A DNA stretch of 64,000 nt. It comes from Chenopodium formosanum (lineage: Eukaryota; Streptophyta; Magnoliopsida; Caryophyllales; Amaranthaceae). The stretch is taken from assembly GCA_024500155.1 (NCBI GenBank), contig CM044858.1, positions 310,001-374,000 of the forward strand, written 5' to 3'. Under the pieces are notes generated by a model. It saw nothing but the letters and a program-made list of their open reading frames with translations. It was not told the DNA's origin and made no database searches. Of the stretch, positions 1 to 11,799 are shown one piece after another. Both the position numbers and the translations under genes were made by a program. The number at the start of each line of letters is the position of its first letter. Positions within the stretch are counted from its first letter, which is position 1.

Positions 1-380
1 AATATAGATCAAATCTAATGTGTGATTTTTTTCAGTAGCAAACTCACTATTGTAAGATTTGTAACAAATACATAATCCAAAATAACCAATACACACATAA
101 TCAATTAAAAGTCATGGTAGTACATTAGTACTCCAAAACACTAATATTCCCATAAGGAACATCAATCTATATACTTACTGCTAAGAAATCAACGTACGTA
201 TTTCAACTTGATACGTCGTTTGCATCATATTTTTTCCCCTACATAGTAATCGTAATCACGTTAACACACGTATTAACACACCAAATTAAACACATCAGAT
301 TACAGAAGTTAATTTGTCAAACAAAGCATGTGGAGTTATAGAAAGTATAATAGTAATAATGTATTTGAGCACCATCTTAA
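1..380. other. 3' flank of the MADS-box gene
   Basis: AT-rich non-coding DNA beyond the stop codon of the minus-strand MADS gene, presumably its 3' UTR and downstream flank. I see no other gene or recognisable repeat here. Confidence 0.6.
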
Positions 381-3164
381 TCAAAGCAACCACCCTGCCT
401 GATTAAAGTTAGTAGTGTCACTACCCAAGCTAGCTCTTTGACTGCCATTCGATGGCCCTTCATCCTCATGAGATGCATACTGGGGAGGATACCTGCTCGA
501 AAAAACCCGAACACAAGAGAATTCTTAACAGTCTAGCTAGAGGTCCAATAATTTCTTGATGAAATGACATAATAGTTAACAAGAACACGCTTGAAGGGTA
601 CGTTTTGGGGATAATTAACTATATTGAGATCGATGGAGGGAATAGTTTACGTACCCTATATAATCTAGAACAACTGGCTCGGGTTTGTATGATCCGATTT
701 GTAAGACAGCAGGATCATACTCGAAATTGGTAGACTGTGAAGGGTGTATGAATTGGATGCAACCATTAGAATTCAAATCCATTGGCCTAAATCCATGTCC
801 CTGATCTCCTACCTGCATGCATTACATACACCAAAAGATTGAAACACCATTTGGTCACCTTTTAAGATTATTAATGAAAGTTGAAGAAAATTAAACTAAC
901 CCTCAGCTTTAATTCCTTGTTCAAGTCTCCCAGTTTGCGCTCCTACAAAAACCTAACAATGTTACTGACTTAATATAATTATGGTACTTAATCAATCATT
1001 AACAATACATAGGTATGAATAACAATACTAGCTAATAGAGTATAAATTCCGATATATATGAGGTAACAACTCTGTAAGGTTAAGAATTCTTCTTGATCTG
1101 AAGAAGATCCTACACCAAAGAAGTGACGGTGTTCTTACCGATCTTCGAAGTGCCTCCATTTGCTCAGTCATCAGTTGTGCCTATTATAATTCATCAATAT
1201 TATTCAGATTATATCTTGTTTGTCAATTAGGTTTATTAAGAGAACAAATTATCAGACTTATAAATAAGTGAAATTATTTACATTGTTTGATCATCATATC
1301 ATTAAAGTAGCTATGTTAGATTAATCTTAAAAACATACACTTAAATTAACGTTTGAAGAATACCTTCCTTGCCCTAGTCCGAGCAAGAGCTCCTTCAAGC
1401 TGCTTCTCAAGACTTTGCAAGTCTTTCAAGCTTAGAATTCCAAGTTCCTCTCCCAGCATTTGCCTAAATTATATCAAGTAAATCGTCGCATTAAATTAAA
1501 CAATGTTGCTTAATTACCATGAATGAGTTCAGTCCATTATATATGGAATTGACTTTAAAATGGACAAACCATTGTTATTTGCACCAAACAAGCTAATTAA
1601 TCAAAACAACTAGGTAATTAACATAAAACTACTAGGAATTTAGACCTGTGAGCTCTTTTCAGAATTTCATATTGTGACTCCAAGTTCGCGATCTCTTGGA
1701 GCCAGCTCTGTAAATAAGAAATTCAAAGGAGAGCTTAATATAACATTATGTATGTAATGATGCAATTTATAAATGAATTTACACTTTATTAATTTTGATT
1801 TAATGATGAAAAGTTAATCCAAAAAAATAATGAAAAGGTTACCATCATAAACCTTGAACTAAGATTGGTAAAGTTATAATTTAGCTAATCTTTATTAGCC
1901 TTACAACAAATTATTGGCTTGTTGATCAAAATCAATTAATTCTCAAACAAATTTTATAGTAGTGTCAACAAAAATCATTCCAAATAACCTATTAAATAAT
2001 TAATTAAACGATGTTGTTTAAACTTAACCTAGCTAGCTAGCCTTAGCCTTTCAAAGATTAGTGGCTAATACATCACAAATTCAGTACACATTATGTTCAA
2101 ACCTGCGTCTGAACCTCAATGGCATGGTCTTGGTGATGATGATGAAGATCAATAGTGTTGCTACTACGTTGATACCGTTCGAGGGTCTTCGGAAGGCAAC
2201 TGTATGCACAAGGCCGAAAATAATCATACAATCAATACATATGAGTGCTAATTAGTTATCTTAATTGACTAAAGTTATAATTAAGGGCGGTATTAATAAA
2301 CAACAAACGTAAAATAAAAATTTCGTCTACATTACTTGTCTTGTTATAATTTCTCGAGAAATAAAAAAGAAGTATTGCACAAAAAGTGAGCAAACAAGCA
2401 AAAAATTGCAGATAGAGAAGTATACACAGAAGAGGGAAAAGAGAAAAGCAACCACTACAAGAAAATCCCAGGAAAATCAAAACAAATTGATCTTCTGACA
2501 CTATATTTATTTCAATTTCAATAATTCCCTTTAATTAGTAATTATACTATTCATTCCTTAAAATAATTTAAATAACAATCACATCACAAACAAGCAATTA
2601 GAATATTGGTAAATCATTCCAGAATTTTAGCCATTATCACAGTTATAGTAGCTACATATTGTTTCATACATACACCTTTCACATTTTTTTTTTAATATTT
2701 ACCCAAAAAAATTATTTAAAAAAACTTAAATTTCATAAAATGTATTGTAGGTGCAAATTTATAAAATTGTAATTATATCCATTTTTAAGGATTTTATAAG
2801 TGCAATGCATTGCAAAAACCCAAATAAAAAAATTAGAAATGTTAAGAAACCCTAGATCTTCCACGTGTCCAATTTTCATTGGTGAAAGTGCATTTTTTTT
2901 TAAAAAAAATTTGTTCTTCTTGAATGGAAAATGAGGAAGAATAAGATGAAAAAAGAGGGAGAAAAAAGGAAAATAAAAATACTCAATGCTGCTGAACTCA
3001 TAGAGCTTGCCACGGGGGGAGAAGACGATGAGGGCGATTTCGGCATCGCAAAGAATGGAGAGTTCCTTAGCCTTCTTCAAGAGACCAGCTCTTCTCTTAG
3101 AGAAGGTAACTTGTCTACTTATGTTGTTCTCTATTCTCTTTAGCTCCACTTTCCCTCTTCCCAT
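381..3164 (-). CDS. MIKC-type MADS-box transcription factor, AGL6/SEPALLATA-like
   Basis: Nuclear DNA-binding factor; MIKC proteins bind CArG boxes as dimers or tetramers and mostly control flowering and floral organ identity. I read eight exons on the minus strand: 2983-3164, 2103-2199, 1646-1707, 1364-1463, 1139-1180, 901-942, 655-812 and 381-492, all with GT-AG borders. Together they give 264 residues in one frame. Exon sizes 62, 100, 42 and 42 are the classic MIKC K-box pattern. The MADS domain (about 1-60) starts MGRGKVELKRIENNISRQ and includes LLKKAKELSILCDAEIALI. The I region has PKTLERYQRSS and a four-histidine run. The K domain (about 90-175) includes LGEELG, LQSLEKQLEGALA and ERKLGDLNKELK, closest in my memory to AGL6. 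The C-terminus has LQIGSYKPEP and ends GWLL, a motif common in AGL6/SEP proteins. SEP, AGL6 and TM8 are hard to separate by eye. The first intron is 783 bp. Confidence 0.88.
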
Positions 3165-5634
3165 TTTACCCTTTTTTCTCTCTATAGTTTTTTGAGTGAG
3201 AATGAAGAAGAACTAACAAAGTAACAATGGAGGAAGGAAAGAAGGAAGGAAGGAATTTTTGAGATAGAAATAATGAAGAAAAATGAACTAACAATGTTTT
3301 TTTTTTTTTTTTTTTTTTTTTTTTGGGTGGGTAAGTAAACTAAATAATGTTGTTGGTCACCTTTGGATGTGTGTATTTATGGAAATCTATATGGGAGTAT
3401 GAGTCTTATGTATTATTGCCTTATTGGTTATAAGTTATATTTTTTTTTTTTTTTTTTTTTTTGAGCATATGTAACACTAGCACCTCCTTTCACTCGTAAC
3501 ACACGATAAAAGATTAATTATTTTTAGCAGATGTTGTCCACACATGGTAATGCTAAGCATTTTGTATCAAGCATACACAAACGTTAAAATAAGAAAGTTA
3601 CTATGAACTAACAGGATAACTTTGTATGTGCCGAGTAATTGATTACATTGTACATACGTAAATATATATTAACTTTAATCTGAATATTACGACTTTTATA
3701 TCGTTTGATAGGAGTAGTAGAATTGGAATTGATCATTATTAGTCACGTATTCCACAAGTTAAAGAGCTTGTAATTAGTCAAGAGCTTACTTTTATTAAAC
3801 TACGTAACTAAGTAGAAACCAAGTCTATACTTACAATGTTAGTTCAAAGTCACACGCAGTGGTAACAACTTTAGTTATGAAAAGTTAATTGGGTTTATAA
3901 TACCTATTTGTTTCATTTCAATTCACATTGCTTTTTGCTGATATTACAAAAACTAGGTATGTTGGTTACCTATTGGATATATAATCACAAAGCTTATATA
4001 TTAAGCAAGCATAATGGACTCTTGTCTGCCTACAAAAAGAATTAACTTAAAGTATATCATCTTAATTTCAATTGTGTTAAACATGTTGATGTTTATCTCA
4101 ATCTCATTAAATTCTCATGATAATTTTACCTTTAAAAAAAAAAAAAAGGGGGATGAGTGGTTAATATGTTTTTACTATGTAGTTTTCTTCACTTTCATTA
4201 TTAACTCTGAATTATCGAAATATTTCCCATAGCATTGTCACTTTCCTATAAAGTCATGCTATGTAACAAACCCTATGAAGAAAAAGAAACTCTTAATACT
4301 TCAATCATGACATACTTCCAAATTCACTAACTTTTGTGCATCTTTTTTCTTACCATTGATATTTTTTGCAATCATCCACCCAAATCACGGTTATGTAAAT
4401 TAGTGATTGATCAAAGAAGGGGACTCAATGGTCGAAGTTAGAGTGAGGATCGCGATTCGCGAACACTATTTGTAATGATATATCCTATCACAAAAAAATT
4501 AATTCTATACTACGTAACTTTTATTTATGTTACATCTGAAACCCTCCCTGTCTTTTCAATTGTCCAATAGTAGAGATCAGGAGTTGTGACCAATTGTTTT
4601 ACACTTTAAAATACAAATTATTAAAAAAATCCACTATTAATACTGACCGGAGTAGCTATTTACCTTAAATTAATCCATTTAATAATTATTCCATATTAAA
4701 GTAAAAAAAAAGTGGATTTGTATATATGATTATGATCTTGCTATAATTGTATTGTGATCATGAATGGACATTGATCAATTGAACAAGAACATAGTAGCAT
4801 ATATGATATGTTCATCTACTACCATTAGAGGGATGTCTAAAAATATAAGTCCTTAACCAAAAATGAGAATTATGATACAAATTTATTTGGTGGTTTTTTG
4901 TCTATCACGTGGTCCTCTTACTTGATAATAACAGATCAGACCATCATTACAATGAGATTCGCATGATTGAATTATGATAAATTACTATTGAAAAGTTTGA
5001 AAATGATCTGAATTTCTTTAATTTGGCGTTCGTACGTGACAGGGCCAACAAATTAGCACAAATGCACAGTGTGTCTATACATCTTTATGTATCAACCACG
5101 CTCATACATTCTTCCACAAACCATAACAAGTACTGTAATTATCTACAACTCCTACAAGTATTATCTACGCATGCATGTTTGTACTCGTATAATTATATTG
5201 GCATGAAAAATCATAAAGATTACTCCGTAGAAATATATGTTTGATTGACAAAAACATAAATGCACCTATCTAGAAGACGAAACCTAGCTATGTAATCGAT
5301 TATTTTCATGAACGACCTTGATCAACTCTACCATCATATCCTAGAATTATTCAAAAAACTAGCATTTAATTTGCATAGAGGATACGTGCCCTATTTGAAT
5401 TGAACTTAATTGAGGTTCTTCTTTGATCGATCAAATATCTTTTTTCTTTAACACTACTGTAAAATTTTAAATCTTTACCATTTATATGACACGTGGCTAT
5501 AAAAGACAGCTAGTAATGAGACATAATCCACGTTCATGCATGTATGATTGGTTAAATATCAATTCATACGCGCTATAACAACACAAAAATGGGCAATTAC
5601 TTATTGTTTAGCCTCCTAAATTATCAACCTTCAT
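3165..5634. other. Upstream region of the MADS gene, up to the retrotransposon
   Basis: About 2.5 kb of AT-rich DNA with no convincing gene. It holds the 5' UTR and promoter side of the MADS gene. Long T runs lie at 3298-3324 and 3440-3462, and GA-rich sequence (GGAAGGAAGGAAGG-type) at about 3230-3255. Short open frames near 4014-4232 and 5023-5244 lack family motifs and supporting signals. Confidence 0.6.
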
Positions 5635-5639
5635 AGTAC
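5635..5639. repeat. Target-site duplication AGTAC, left copy
   Basis: Five bases directly before the left LTR, repeated exactly at 11800-11804 after the right LTR. Five bp is the usual size for copia integrase products. Confidence 0.92.
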
Positions 5640-6485
5640 TGTTATACTAATAAGCAATAAACAGAAATAACTTATCTCTTGATGCGTGAACCAAACTGAC
5701 AATAGCCGCGTCGTGGAGAACCACTGACCTAAAAGACGATTCCGCGCTACCTCCCGGTGCAGTAGACAATTGCGGTCGCCCTCCAGGATAAGCACGGCGC
5801 CGGAGTTTATGTGCACTCACAAACCCGACTGGAACTCAGAATACTTGCCCAGAAAACAGAACAGGAAGAACATGTGTTTAAATAATTTTAGAGAAGAGAG
5901 TAGACTGATTGTGTGTTGTATTTTGGCTGAGAAAACCACCGAATATTTATAGGGTGAAGAGGAAAAACGGGAAGCATAAAAGGTGGGAAGAACCTGGCCA
6001 AGAAGATGACCAGATTAATCTAGTCAGTCAACAAACGAGGCAAGAAACAAGGGAGTGAATTAATCAGCTAAAATCAAGGGATTAATGGCTGATTAATTCC
6101 CACAACAGTCAGAAAATCCCAACAGTCAAAAACGGATACTTGGAATATTCTGTTAACAAGAAAAAGGAAATAAAATTTCTCCAAAAAGATAACAAGGACC
6201 CACGCCCGCGCATCGCATTCCCCAAGACCCCAAGTCCCGAGGCCCGAGGCCCGAGCCCGACCCGACCCGGCTCGGCTCGGCGCGCGCGCGCGCGTGTGTG
6301 TGTGTGTGGAGTAACACACACCTCCAACTTACTCAACTAAGTAGTGCTAAAGCACTACAATATAAAAACAAGGAAAAACCTTCCTCCCCAATCAATGTGG
6401 GACTTTTCCCCTTCCATTGTTTTTCTCTCTCTCTCTCTCTTATTTTTTTCCTAACACTCTAGCATTATATCAAGAACTTCCAACA
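5640..6485 (-). repeat. 3' LTR of the copia element
   Basis: An 846-bp repeat matching 10973-11799 nearly base for base. On the minus strand a TATAAATA box lies at 5944-5951, the likely LTR promoter. It also carries a CT-rich run (about 6421-6442) and a GC-rich tract ending in (CG)n/(TG)n simple repeats at about 6279-6309. Short open frames in this GC-rich tract are artefacts of the repeat. Confidence 0.93.
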
Positions 6486-7042
6486 ATCCCCCACAGGTTC
6501 GAAGATATGAAAAGAATGAAAGAAAAAAAAATGAATTCTGGGCAAAACAAAACAATTGCATAAGTGTCAATGTCTCGCGACTTGAATTAACACATAGTGG
6601 ACATCAAACTATGATCCCTCACCTACCAAGTGACCTTCGTCTTGAACTCAATAGGGAGTTAGGGACCCGTCACTTTGAGCCACACAATTGAACATGTATA
6701 ATATTCTGAAATTCCGCGAATAAAGGTGACGCATTATACTGGCCATACGTCCAGCCTGGATGCTCATAGGTGCTCTAGAGTATAAGCCCACGAAATACTC
6801 ATAGGAAGCGGCCACACTTCCACACCTAAGTAGGTGAACTCCATCAAGTGTGAGCTACAACACACCTCCAAAAATATGGATATGGGTTCATTAAGAGCCG
6901 TATGCTCATCCTCTTTCTCATATGTAGCTAAGCACAAAACAAACATCTAGAGATGGACAAATAATATAAAAATGTGCTTCCGAATTATTACATAACGTTC
7001 CCCTTTGAACTCATAGTGAGTAGGAGTTCATTATTTCACAAT
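6486..7042 (-). other. 3' untranslated internal region of the copia element
   Basis: About 557 bp between the polyprotein stop and the 3' LTR. On the minus strand it ends in a G-rich polypurine stretch (TGTGGGGGATT) abutting the LTR, the expected plus-strand primer site. No coding function is seen. Confidence 0.75.
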
Positions 7043-10000
7043 TCATACAACGGGCTTTAGCCCCATCTCTTCCGATGTTTCCAAAACTAGCTTTTTACAT
7101 AGGCCTTTAGTTAACGGATCCGCAATGTTCTTTTCGGACTTTACATAGTCCAGTGATATCACCCCTTCAGACAACAAATTTCTGACGGCTTTATGCCTCA
7201 GACGGATGTGTCTCTTCTTCCCATTATAGGCATGGTTGTGTGCAACAGCAATAGCAGCTTGCGAATCACAATGAAGTGCAACTGAAGGAGCTGGCTTCCC
7301 CCACAGTGGAATATCTGCAAGCATGTTCCTCAACCATTCTGCCTCATGACCTGCCAATTCAAGAGCAATAAACTCAGATTCCATAGTAGACATAGCAGTA
7401 CAAGATTGCTTACAAGATTTCCAGGATACGGCTCCACCCCCAAGGGTGAAGACATAGCCACTAGTGGAGTTAACTTCATCATTATCGGATACCCAGTTGG
7501 CATCACAAAAACCCTCCAAAACTCCAGGAAATTTGGAGTAGTGCAAACCCCAATCCATAGTACCCTTAAGGTACCTAAGCAACCTCCTTAGAGCAATCCA
7601 ATGATCACTGCTTGGATTATGAGTGTACCTGCTCAACCTACTAACAGAATAAGCAATGTCAGGTCTAGTGTAGTTCATAAGAAACATAACACTACCAATA
7701 ATTCTAGCATATTCAGACTGATTAACTGGATTACCATTATTTTTCTTTAAGTGGAAACTTGGGTCATAGGGAGTCTTAACTGGATCGACATTAAATGAGT
7801 CAAACTTTTTAAGAATTTTTTCAACATAGTGTGACTGATTAAGACAGATGCCATTTGGAGTCCTTTTGATTTTTACTCCCAAAATCACATCTGCCTCACC
7901 CATGTCTTTCATTTCAAAGTTCGAACTCAAAAACTGTTTTGTCTCATTTACACGATCCAAGTCAGTCCCAAAAATCAACATATCATCCACATAAAGACAA
8001 ATAATTACACAACCATGACTATCATGCTTAAAATAAACACAAGAGTCACCTTCATTAACATGAAAACCATTACCAGTCATAGTCTTATCGAATTTGTCAT
8101 GCCATTGCTTTGGAGCTTGTTTAAGCCCATACAATGCCTTGACTAACTTACAAACCTTCTCCTCTTGTCCTGGAACAACGAACCCTTCAGGTTGGACCAT
8201 GTAAATCTCCTCATCCAAGTCACCATTCAAAAAAGCAGTTTTGACATCCATTTGATGAACAACAAGACCAAAAATGCAAGCAAGAGCAATTAAAGTCCTA
8301 ATGGTTGCAATTTTAGTAACAGGGGAGTAAGTATCAAAATAATCAATGCCAAACTTTTGAGTAAAACCCCTTACCACTATCCTTGCCTTATACTTGTCTA
8401 TGGATCCATCGGCCTTTAATTTTTTCCGAAAGATCCATTTACAAGTAATGGGCTTACAACCTCTAGGAAGTTCAACCAATTCCCAAGTGTTATTATTGAG
8501 AATTGATTGTAATTCACTATCAATTGCTTCTTTCCAAAAAACAGCATCAACTGACCTCATTGCCTCATCATAGGTTCTTGGATCATCTTCCAAAACAAAA
8601 ATATGCACAAAATCATCATCAATTAAGGAAGATTCAGATAAATAAGAAGTAATAAAATCAGGACCAAAACTATTTTCCTTTCTTGCCCTTTTGCTTCTCC
8701 TTGGCTCCAAAACAGAATCATCGTTAGTAATAGGAGCATTAGCAATAGGTAAACTAACAGAACTACTAGCATGCAATTCACTATCATTAGAAGGAGACAT
8801 TTTCAAAGGAAAAATGTTCTCAAAGAACTCGGCATCTCTTGCTTCAATGATATGACCACCTGCATAAGAGTTGTTAGCACCTTTAACAAAGAAACGATAA
8901 GCTGCACTTTGATAAGCATAGCCAATAAAAATAGCATCAACAGTTTTGGGACCAATTTTATCCCTCTTGAAACTAGGTATGCCTACTTTTGCTAGGCACC
9001 CCCACACTTTCAAGTATTTCAGGTTTGGCGCTCGACCTTTCCATATTTCGTATGGAGTCTTGTCAAGCTTCTTGTGAGGAACCCTGTTCAAAACATGACA
9101 AGCAGAAAGAATAGCCTCCCCCCACATGTTATTAGGAAGCCCAGAACTAATAAGCATAGAATTCATCATATTCTTTAAAGTTCTATTTTTCCTTTCAGCT
9201 ATACCGTTTTGTTCGGGTGAATAGGGAGCCGTCGTCTCATGAACAATGCCAAGTTGCTCACAAAATGCCTTAAGAGTGTCAGGGCTGTACTCACCACCCC
9301 TGTCACTCCTAACTCTCTTGATCTTTTTGTCTAACTGGTTTTCTACCTCAGCTTTATATTTGAGGAACATTTCCTCAGCTTCGTCCTTAGACCTGAGAAG
9401 ATAAACCATGCAAAAACGTGAACAATCATCAACAAAAGTAATATAATACTTTTTACCCCCTCTACTTTCGTGATTATTAAAATCACCTAAGTCACTATGA
9501 ACAAGTTCCAGTACTTCAGTCTGTCTATCTACTGATTTAAATGGCTTTTTAGTAAATTTGGCTTCAACACAAACTTGACATTTCGAAAAATCATTTTTAG
9601 AAGAACTTGGAATCAAATTTAAGTGTTTAAGCCTTTTAACAGAATCAAAATTAACGTGGCCTAATCTAGCATGCCATAAATCAATAGACTCAGCAATATA
9701 AGCAGAAGAAGTACTAGCATTCTTATTCATAGTGTCAATTTTAACATCAAGAGTAAAAAGCCCCCCATTACAAAAGCCCTTCCCCACAAATTCCCCATTG
9801 CGAGTAAGAACTAATCTATCAGAATCAAAGGAGAGCTTCAGTCCAGCTTTCATGAGCAAACTGCCAGAAATTAAATTCCTGCGCATTTCTGGAACATGCA
9901 AAACATTAGTGAGAGTAAGCAATTTTCCAGAAGTGAGAGTGAGAACGATCTTCCCTTTGCCTTGGATAGATGCAGAGGCTGAGTTGCCCATGAAGACATT

Positions 10001-10957
10001 TTCACCTTCAACCTTGTCATAGGTAGTGAACATGTCCTTGTTGGCGCAGATGTGTCTGGTAGCTCCAGTGTCAACAATCCACTCAGCAGCATTACCTGTA
10101 AAGTTAGCTTCTAAAACAACAGCAACAATAACGTCAGAATCTTCAATAAGGTTTGCTTGACTTTGCCCATTCTTCTTCTTGACCCTGCAATCTCTAGCCC
10201 TGTGACCAGTCATACCACACTCATAACAGATCCCCTTAAACTTGTACTTCTGAATTTTCCCATTAGGCTTAAGGTTACTGTTTTTGGCTTTGGACTGGTT
10301 GTTTGATTTGGGTTCAACAAGGTTGGCTTTGGCAGAAGAAGAGGAAGGGAAAACAGAAGGGGCTTTGTCTTTGATACGGTTTTCCTCCTCAATTTTGAGG
10401 TGGGCAGCAAGTTCCTCTAAGGTTAGGTCTTTCTTTTTGTGCATGAGTTGGTTACGAAAATCCTTCCAAGAGGGAGGGAGTTTCTCAATCAGAACAATAG
10501 CAAGGGTAGTATCACAAATAGACAGACCTTCAGCAGCCATATTAATACAAACACTCTCATAGGCATGAATCTGATCAATAATAGGCTTATCATCAACAAC
10601 TTGAAAACTTAACCACTTACTAACACAATAACGTTTAGTACCAGCATCATCAGTTCCATATTTTTTCTCTAAAGCATCCCAAATATCCTTAGCATGATGA
10701 AAACCCATATAAATATCCAACAGACTATTCGACATATAATGCAACAACATGCCCTTACAAGTTCTATCATCCTTAAAAAACTTAATCTCATATTCAGACA
10801 AATCATCTTTATCAACAGGTTCAACAATATCATCAAGAACATATGCAACATCAATCTGCTCCAAATAAAAACGCATTCTAACAGCCCAACGTTTATAATT
10901 CTTTCCATCAAGAGGTTCTAGTTTAGACATATCAGGAACAAGGAATTTGGAAGCCAT
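7043..10957 (-). CDS. Copia gag-pol polyprotein (Gag, protease, integrase, reverse transcriptase, RNase H)
   Basis: A single 1304-residue frame with no stop or frameshift. Gag with a UBN2-like region occupies roughly residues 10-200, followed by a CCHC zinc knuckle CYECGMTGHRARDC at 244-257. The protease motif DTGA is at 296-299. The GAG-pre-integrase/HHCC region is near 428-463. Integrase catalytic residues fit D489 (VHSDL), D552 (SDRGGE) and E588 (GIAERK). Reverse transcriptase begins near NNTWELV (822) and carries LYGLKQAP and YVDD (989-992). RNase H near the C-terminus has CDANW, STMESEF, CDSQAA and NIADPLTKGL. All key catalytic motifs are present, so the element may be autonomous. The start ATG lies only 15 bp after the 5' LTR, an unusually short leader. 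Nearest general match is the TNT1-94-type Pol polyprotein; I cannot assign the lineage. Confidence 0.96.
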   Translation of the reverse strand: MASKFLVPDMSKLEPLDGKNYKRWAVRMRFYLEQIDVAYVLDDIVEPVDKDDLSEYEIKFFKDDRTCKGMLLHYMSNSLLDIYMGFHHAKDIWDALEKKYGTDDAGTKRYCVSKWLSFQVVDDKPIIDQIHAYESVCINMAAEGLSICDTTLAIVLIEKLPPSWKDFRNQLMHKKKDLTLEELAAHLKIEEENRIKDKAPSVFPSSSSAKANLVEPKSNNQSKAKNSNLKPNGKIQKYKFKGICYECGMTGHRARDCRVKKKNGQSQANLIEDSDVIVAVVLEANFTGNAAEWIVDTGATRHICANKDMFTTYDKVEGENVFMGNSASASIQGKGKIVLTLTSGKLLTLTNVLHVPEMRRNLISGSLLMKAGLKLSFDSDRLVLTRNGEFVGKGFCNGGLFTLDVKIDTMNKNASTSSAYIAESIDLWHARLGHVNFDSVKRLKHLNLIPSSSKNDFSKCQVCVEAKFTKKPFKSVDRQTEVLELVHSDLGDFNNHESRGGKKYYITFVDDCSRFCMVYLLRSKDEAEEMFLKYKAEVENQLDKKIKRVRSDRGGEYSPDTLKAFCEQLGIVHETTAPYSPEQNGIAERKNRTLKNMMNSMLISSGLPNNMWGEAILSACHVLNRVPHKKLDKTPYEIWKGRAPNLKYLKVWGCLAKVGIPSFKRDKIGPKTVDAIFIGYAYQSAAYRFFVKGANNSYAGGHIIEARDAEFFENIFPLKMSPSNDSELHASSSVSLPIANAPITNDDSVLEPRRSKRARKENSFGPDFITSYLSESSLIDDDFVHIFVLEDDPRTYDEAMRSVDAVFWKEAIDSELQSILNNNTWELVELPRGCKPITCKWIFRKKLKADGSIDKYKARIVVRGFTQKFGIDYFDTYSPVTKIATIRTLIALACIFGLVVHQMDVKTAFLNGDLDEEIYMVQPEGFVVPGQEEKVCKLVKALYGLKQAPKQWHDKFDKTMTGNGFHVNEGDSCVYFKHDSHGCVIICLYVDDMLIFGTDLDRVNETKQFLSSNFEMKDMGEADVILGVKIKRTPNGICLNQSHYVEKILKKFDSFNVDPVKTPYDPSFHLKKNNGNPVNQSEYARIIGSVMFLMNYTRPDIAYSVSRLSRYTHNPSSDHWIALRRLLRYLKGTMDWGLHYSKFPGVLEGFCDANWVSDNDEVNSTSGYVFTLGGGAVSWKSCKQSCTAMSTMESEFIALELAGHEAEWLRNMLADIPLWGKPAPSVALHCDSQAAIAVAHNHAYNGKKRHIRLRHKAVRNLLSEGVISLDYVKSEKNIADPLTKGLCKKLVLETSEEMGLKPVV

Positions 10958-10972
10958 GATCGTCTTTTAGAT
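10958..10972 (-). promoter_or_regulatory. Putative primer-binding site, non-canonical
   Basis: The 15 bases between the 5' LTR and the Gag ATG read ATCTAAAAGACGATC on the minus strand. This is where the primer-binding site should lie, but it does not match the usual plant copia site for initiator Met-tRNA (TGGTATCAGAGC). It is complementary over 11-12 bases to a segment inside the element's own LTRs (5729-5740 and 11063-11073). Confidence 0.5.
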
Positions 10973-11799
10973 TGTTATACTAATAAGCAATAAACAGAAA
11001 TAACTTATCTCTTGATGCGTGAACCAAACTGACAATAGCCGCGTCGTGGAGAACCACTGACGTAAAAGACGATTCCGCGCTACCTCCCGGTGCAGTAGAC
11101 AATTGCGGTCGCCCTCCAGGATAAGCACGGCGCCGGAGTTTATGTGCACTCACAAACCCGACTGGAACTCAGAATACTTGCCCAGAAAACAGAACAGGAA
11201 GAACATGTGTTTAAATAATTTTAGAGAAGAGAGTAGACTGATTGTGTGTTGTATTTTGGCTGAGAAAACCACCGAATATTTATAGGGTGAAGAGGAAAAA
11301 CGGGAAGCATAAAAGGTGGGAAGAACCTGGCCAAGAAGATGACCAGATTAATCTAGTCAGTCAACAAACGAGGCAAGAAACAAGGGAGTGAATTAATCAG
11401 CTAAAATCAAGGGATTAATGGCTGATTAATTCCCACAACAGTCAGAAAATCCCAACAGTCAAAAACGGATACTTGGAATATTCTGTTAACAAGAAAAAGG
11501 AAATAAAATTTCTCCAAAAAGATAACAAGGACCCACGCCCGCGCATCCCCCAAGACCCCGAGGCCCGAGCCCGACCCGGCCCGGCCCGGCTCGGCGCGCG
11601 CGCGCGCGTGTGTGTGTGTGTGGAGTAACACACACCTCCAACTTACTCAACTAAGTAGTGCTAAAGCACTACAATATAAAAACAAGGAAAAACCTTCCTC
11701 CCCAATCAATGTGGGACTTTTCCCCTTCCATTGTTTTTCTCTCTCTCTCTCTCTTATTTTTTTCCTAACACTCTAGCATTATATCAAGAACTTCCAACA
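10973..11799 (-). repeat. 5' LTR of the copia element
   Basis: An 827-bp repeat, 19 bp shorter than its partner because of a contraction in the GC-rich tract near 11545-11590. The minus-strand TATAAATA box at 11277-11284 is the likely promoter of the full-length transcript. It is followed directly (in minus-strand order) by the 15-bp leader and the polyprotein. Confidence 0.93.

Larger units (their letters stand above)
5640..11799 (-). mobile_element. Complete Ty1/copia LTR retrotransposon, minus orientation
   Basis: The element is about 6.2 kb. Two long terminal repeats (5640-6485 and 10973-11799) begin TGTTGGAAG and end TATAACA on the minus strand (TG...CA termini). They enclose one uninterrupted polyprotein frame with the copia domain order, integrase before reverse transcriptase. 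The flanks carry an identical 5-bp target duplication AGTAC at 5635-5639 and 11800-11804. The LTRs look almost identical apart from a length change of 19 bp in a GC-rich tract and a few point differences, so the insertion is probably young. A purine-rich strand (about 6487-6496 read on minus) beside the 3' LTR fits the polypurine tract. The insertion lies about 2.5 kb upstream of the MADS start codon. Confidence 0.95.

Noticed and set aside
4014..4232. 72-codon frame with a hydrophobic N-terminal half
   Set aside because: AT-rich composition, an A-run encoding a Lys stretch, no promoter or splice context and no recognisable family.
6074..6340. Overlapping open frames of 60-80 codons in the LTRs (also at 11407-11633)
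   Set aside because: They translate the GC-rich and (TG)n/(CG)n simple repeats of the LTR, occur in both orientations, and have no motifs.
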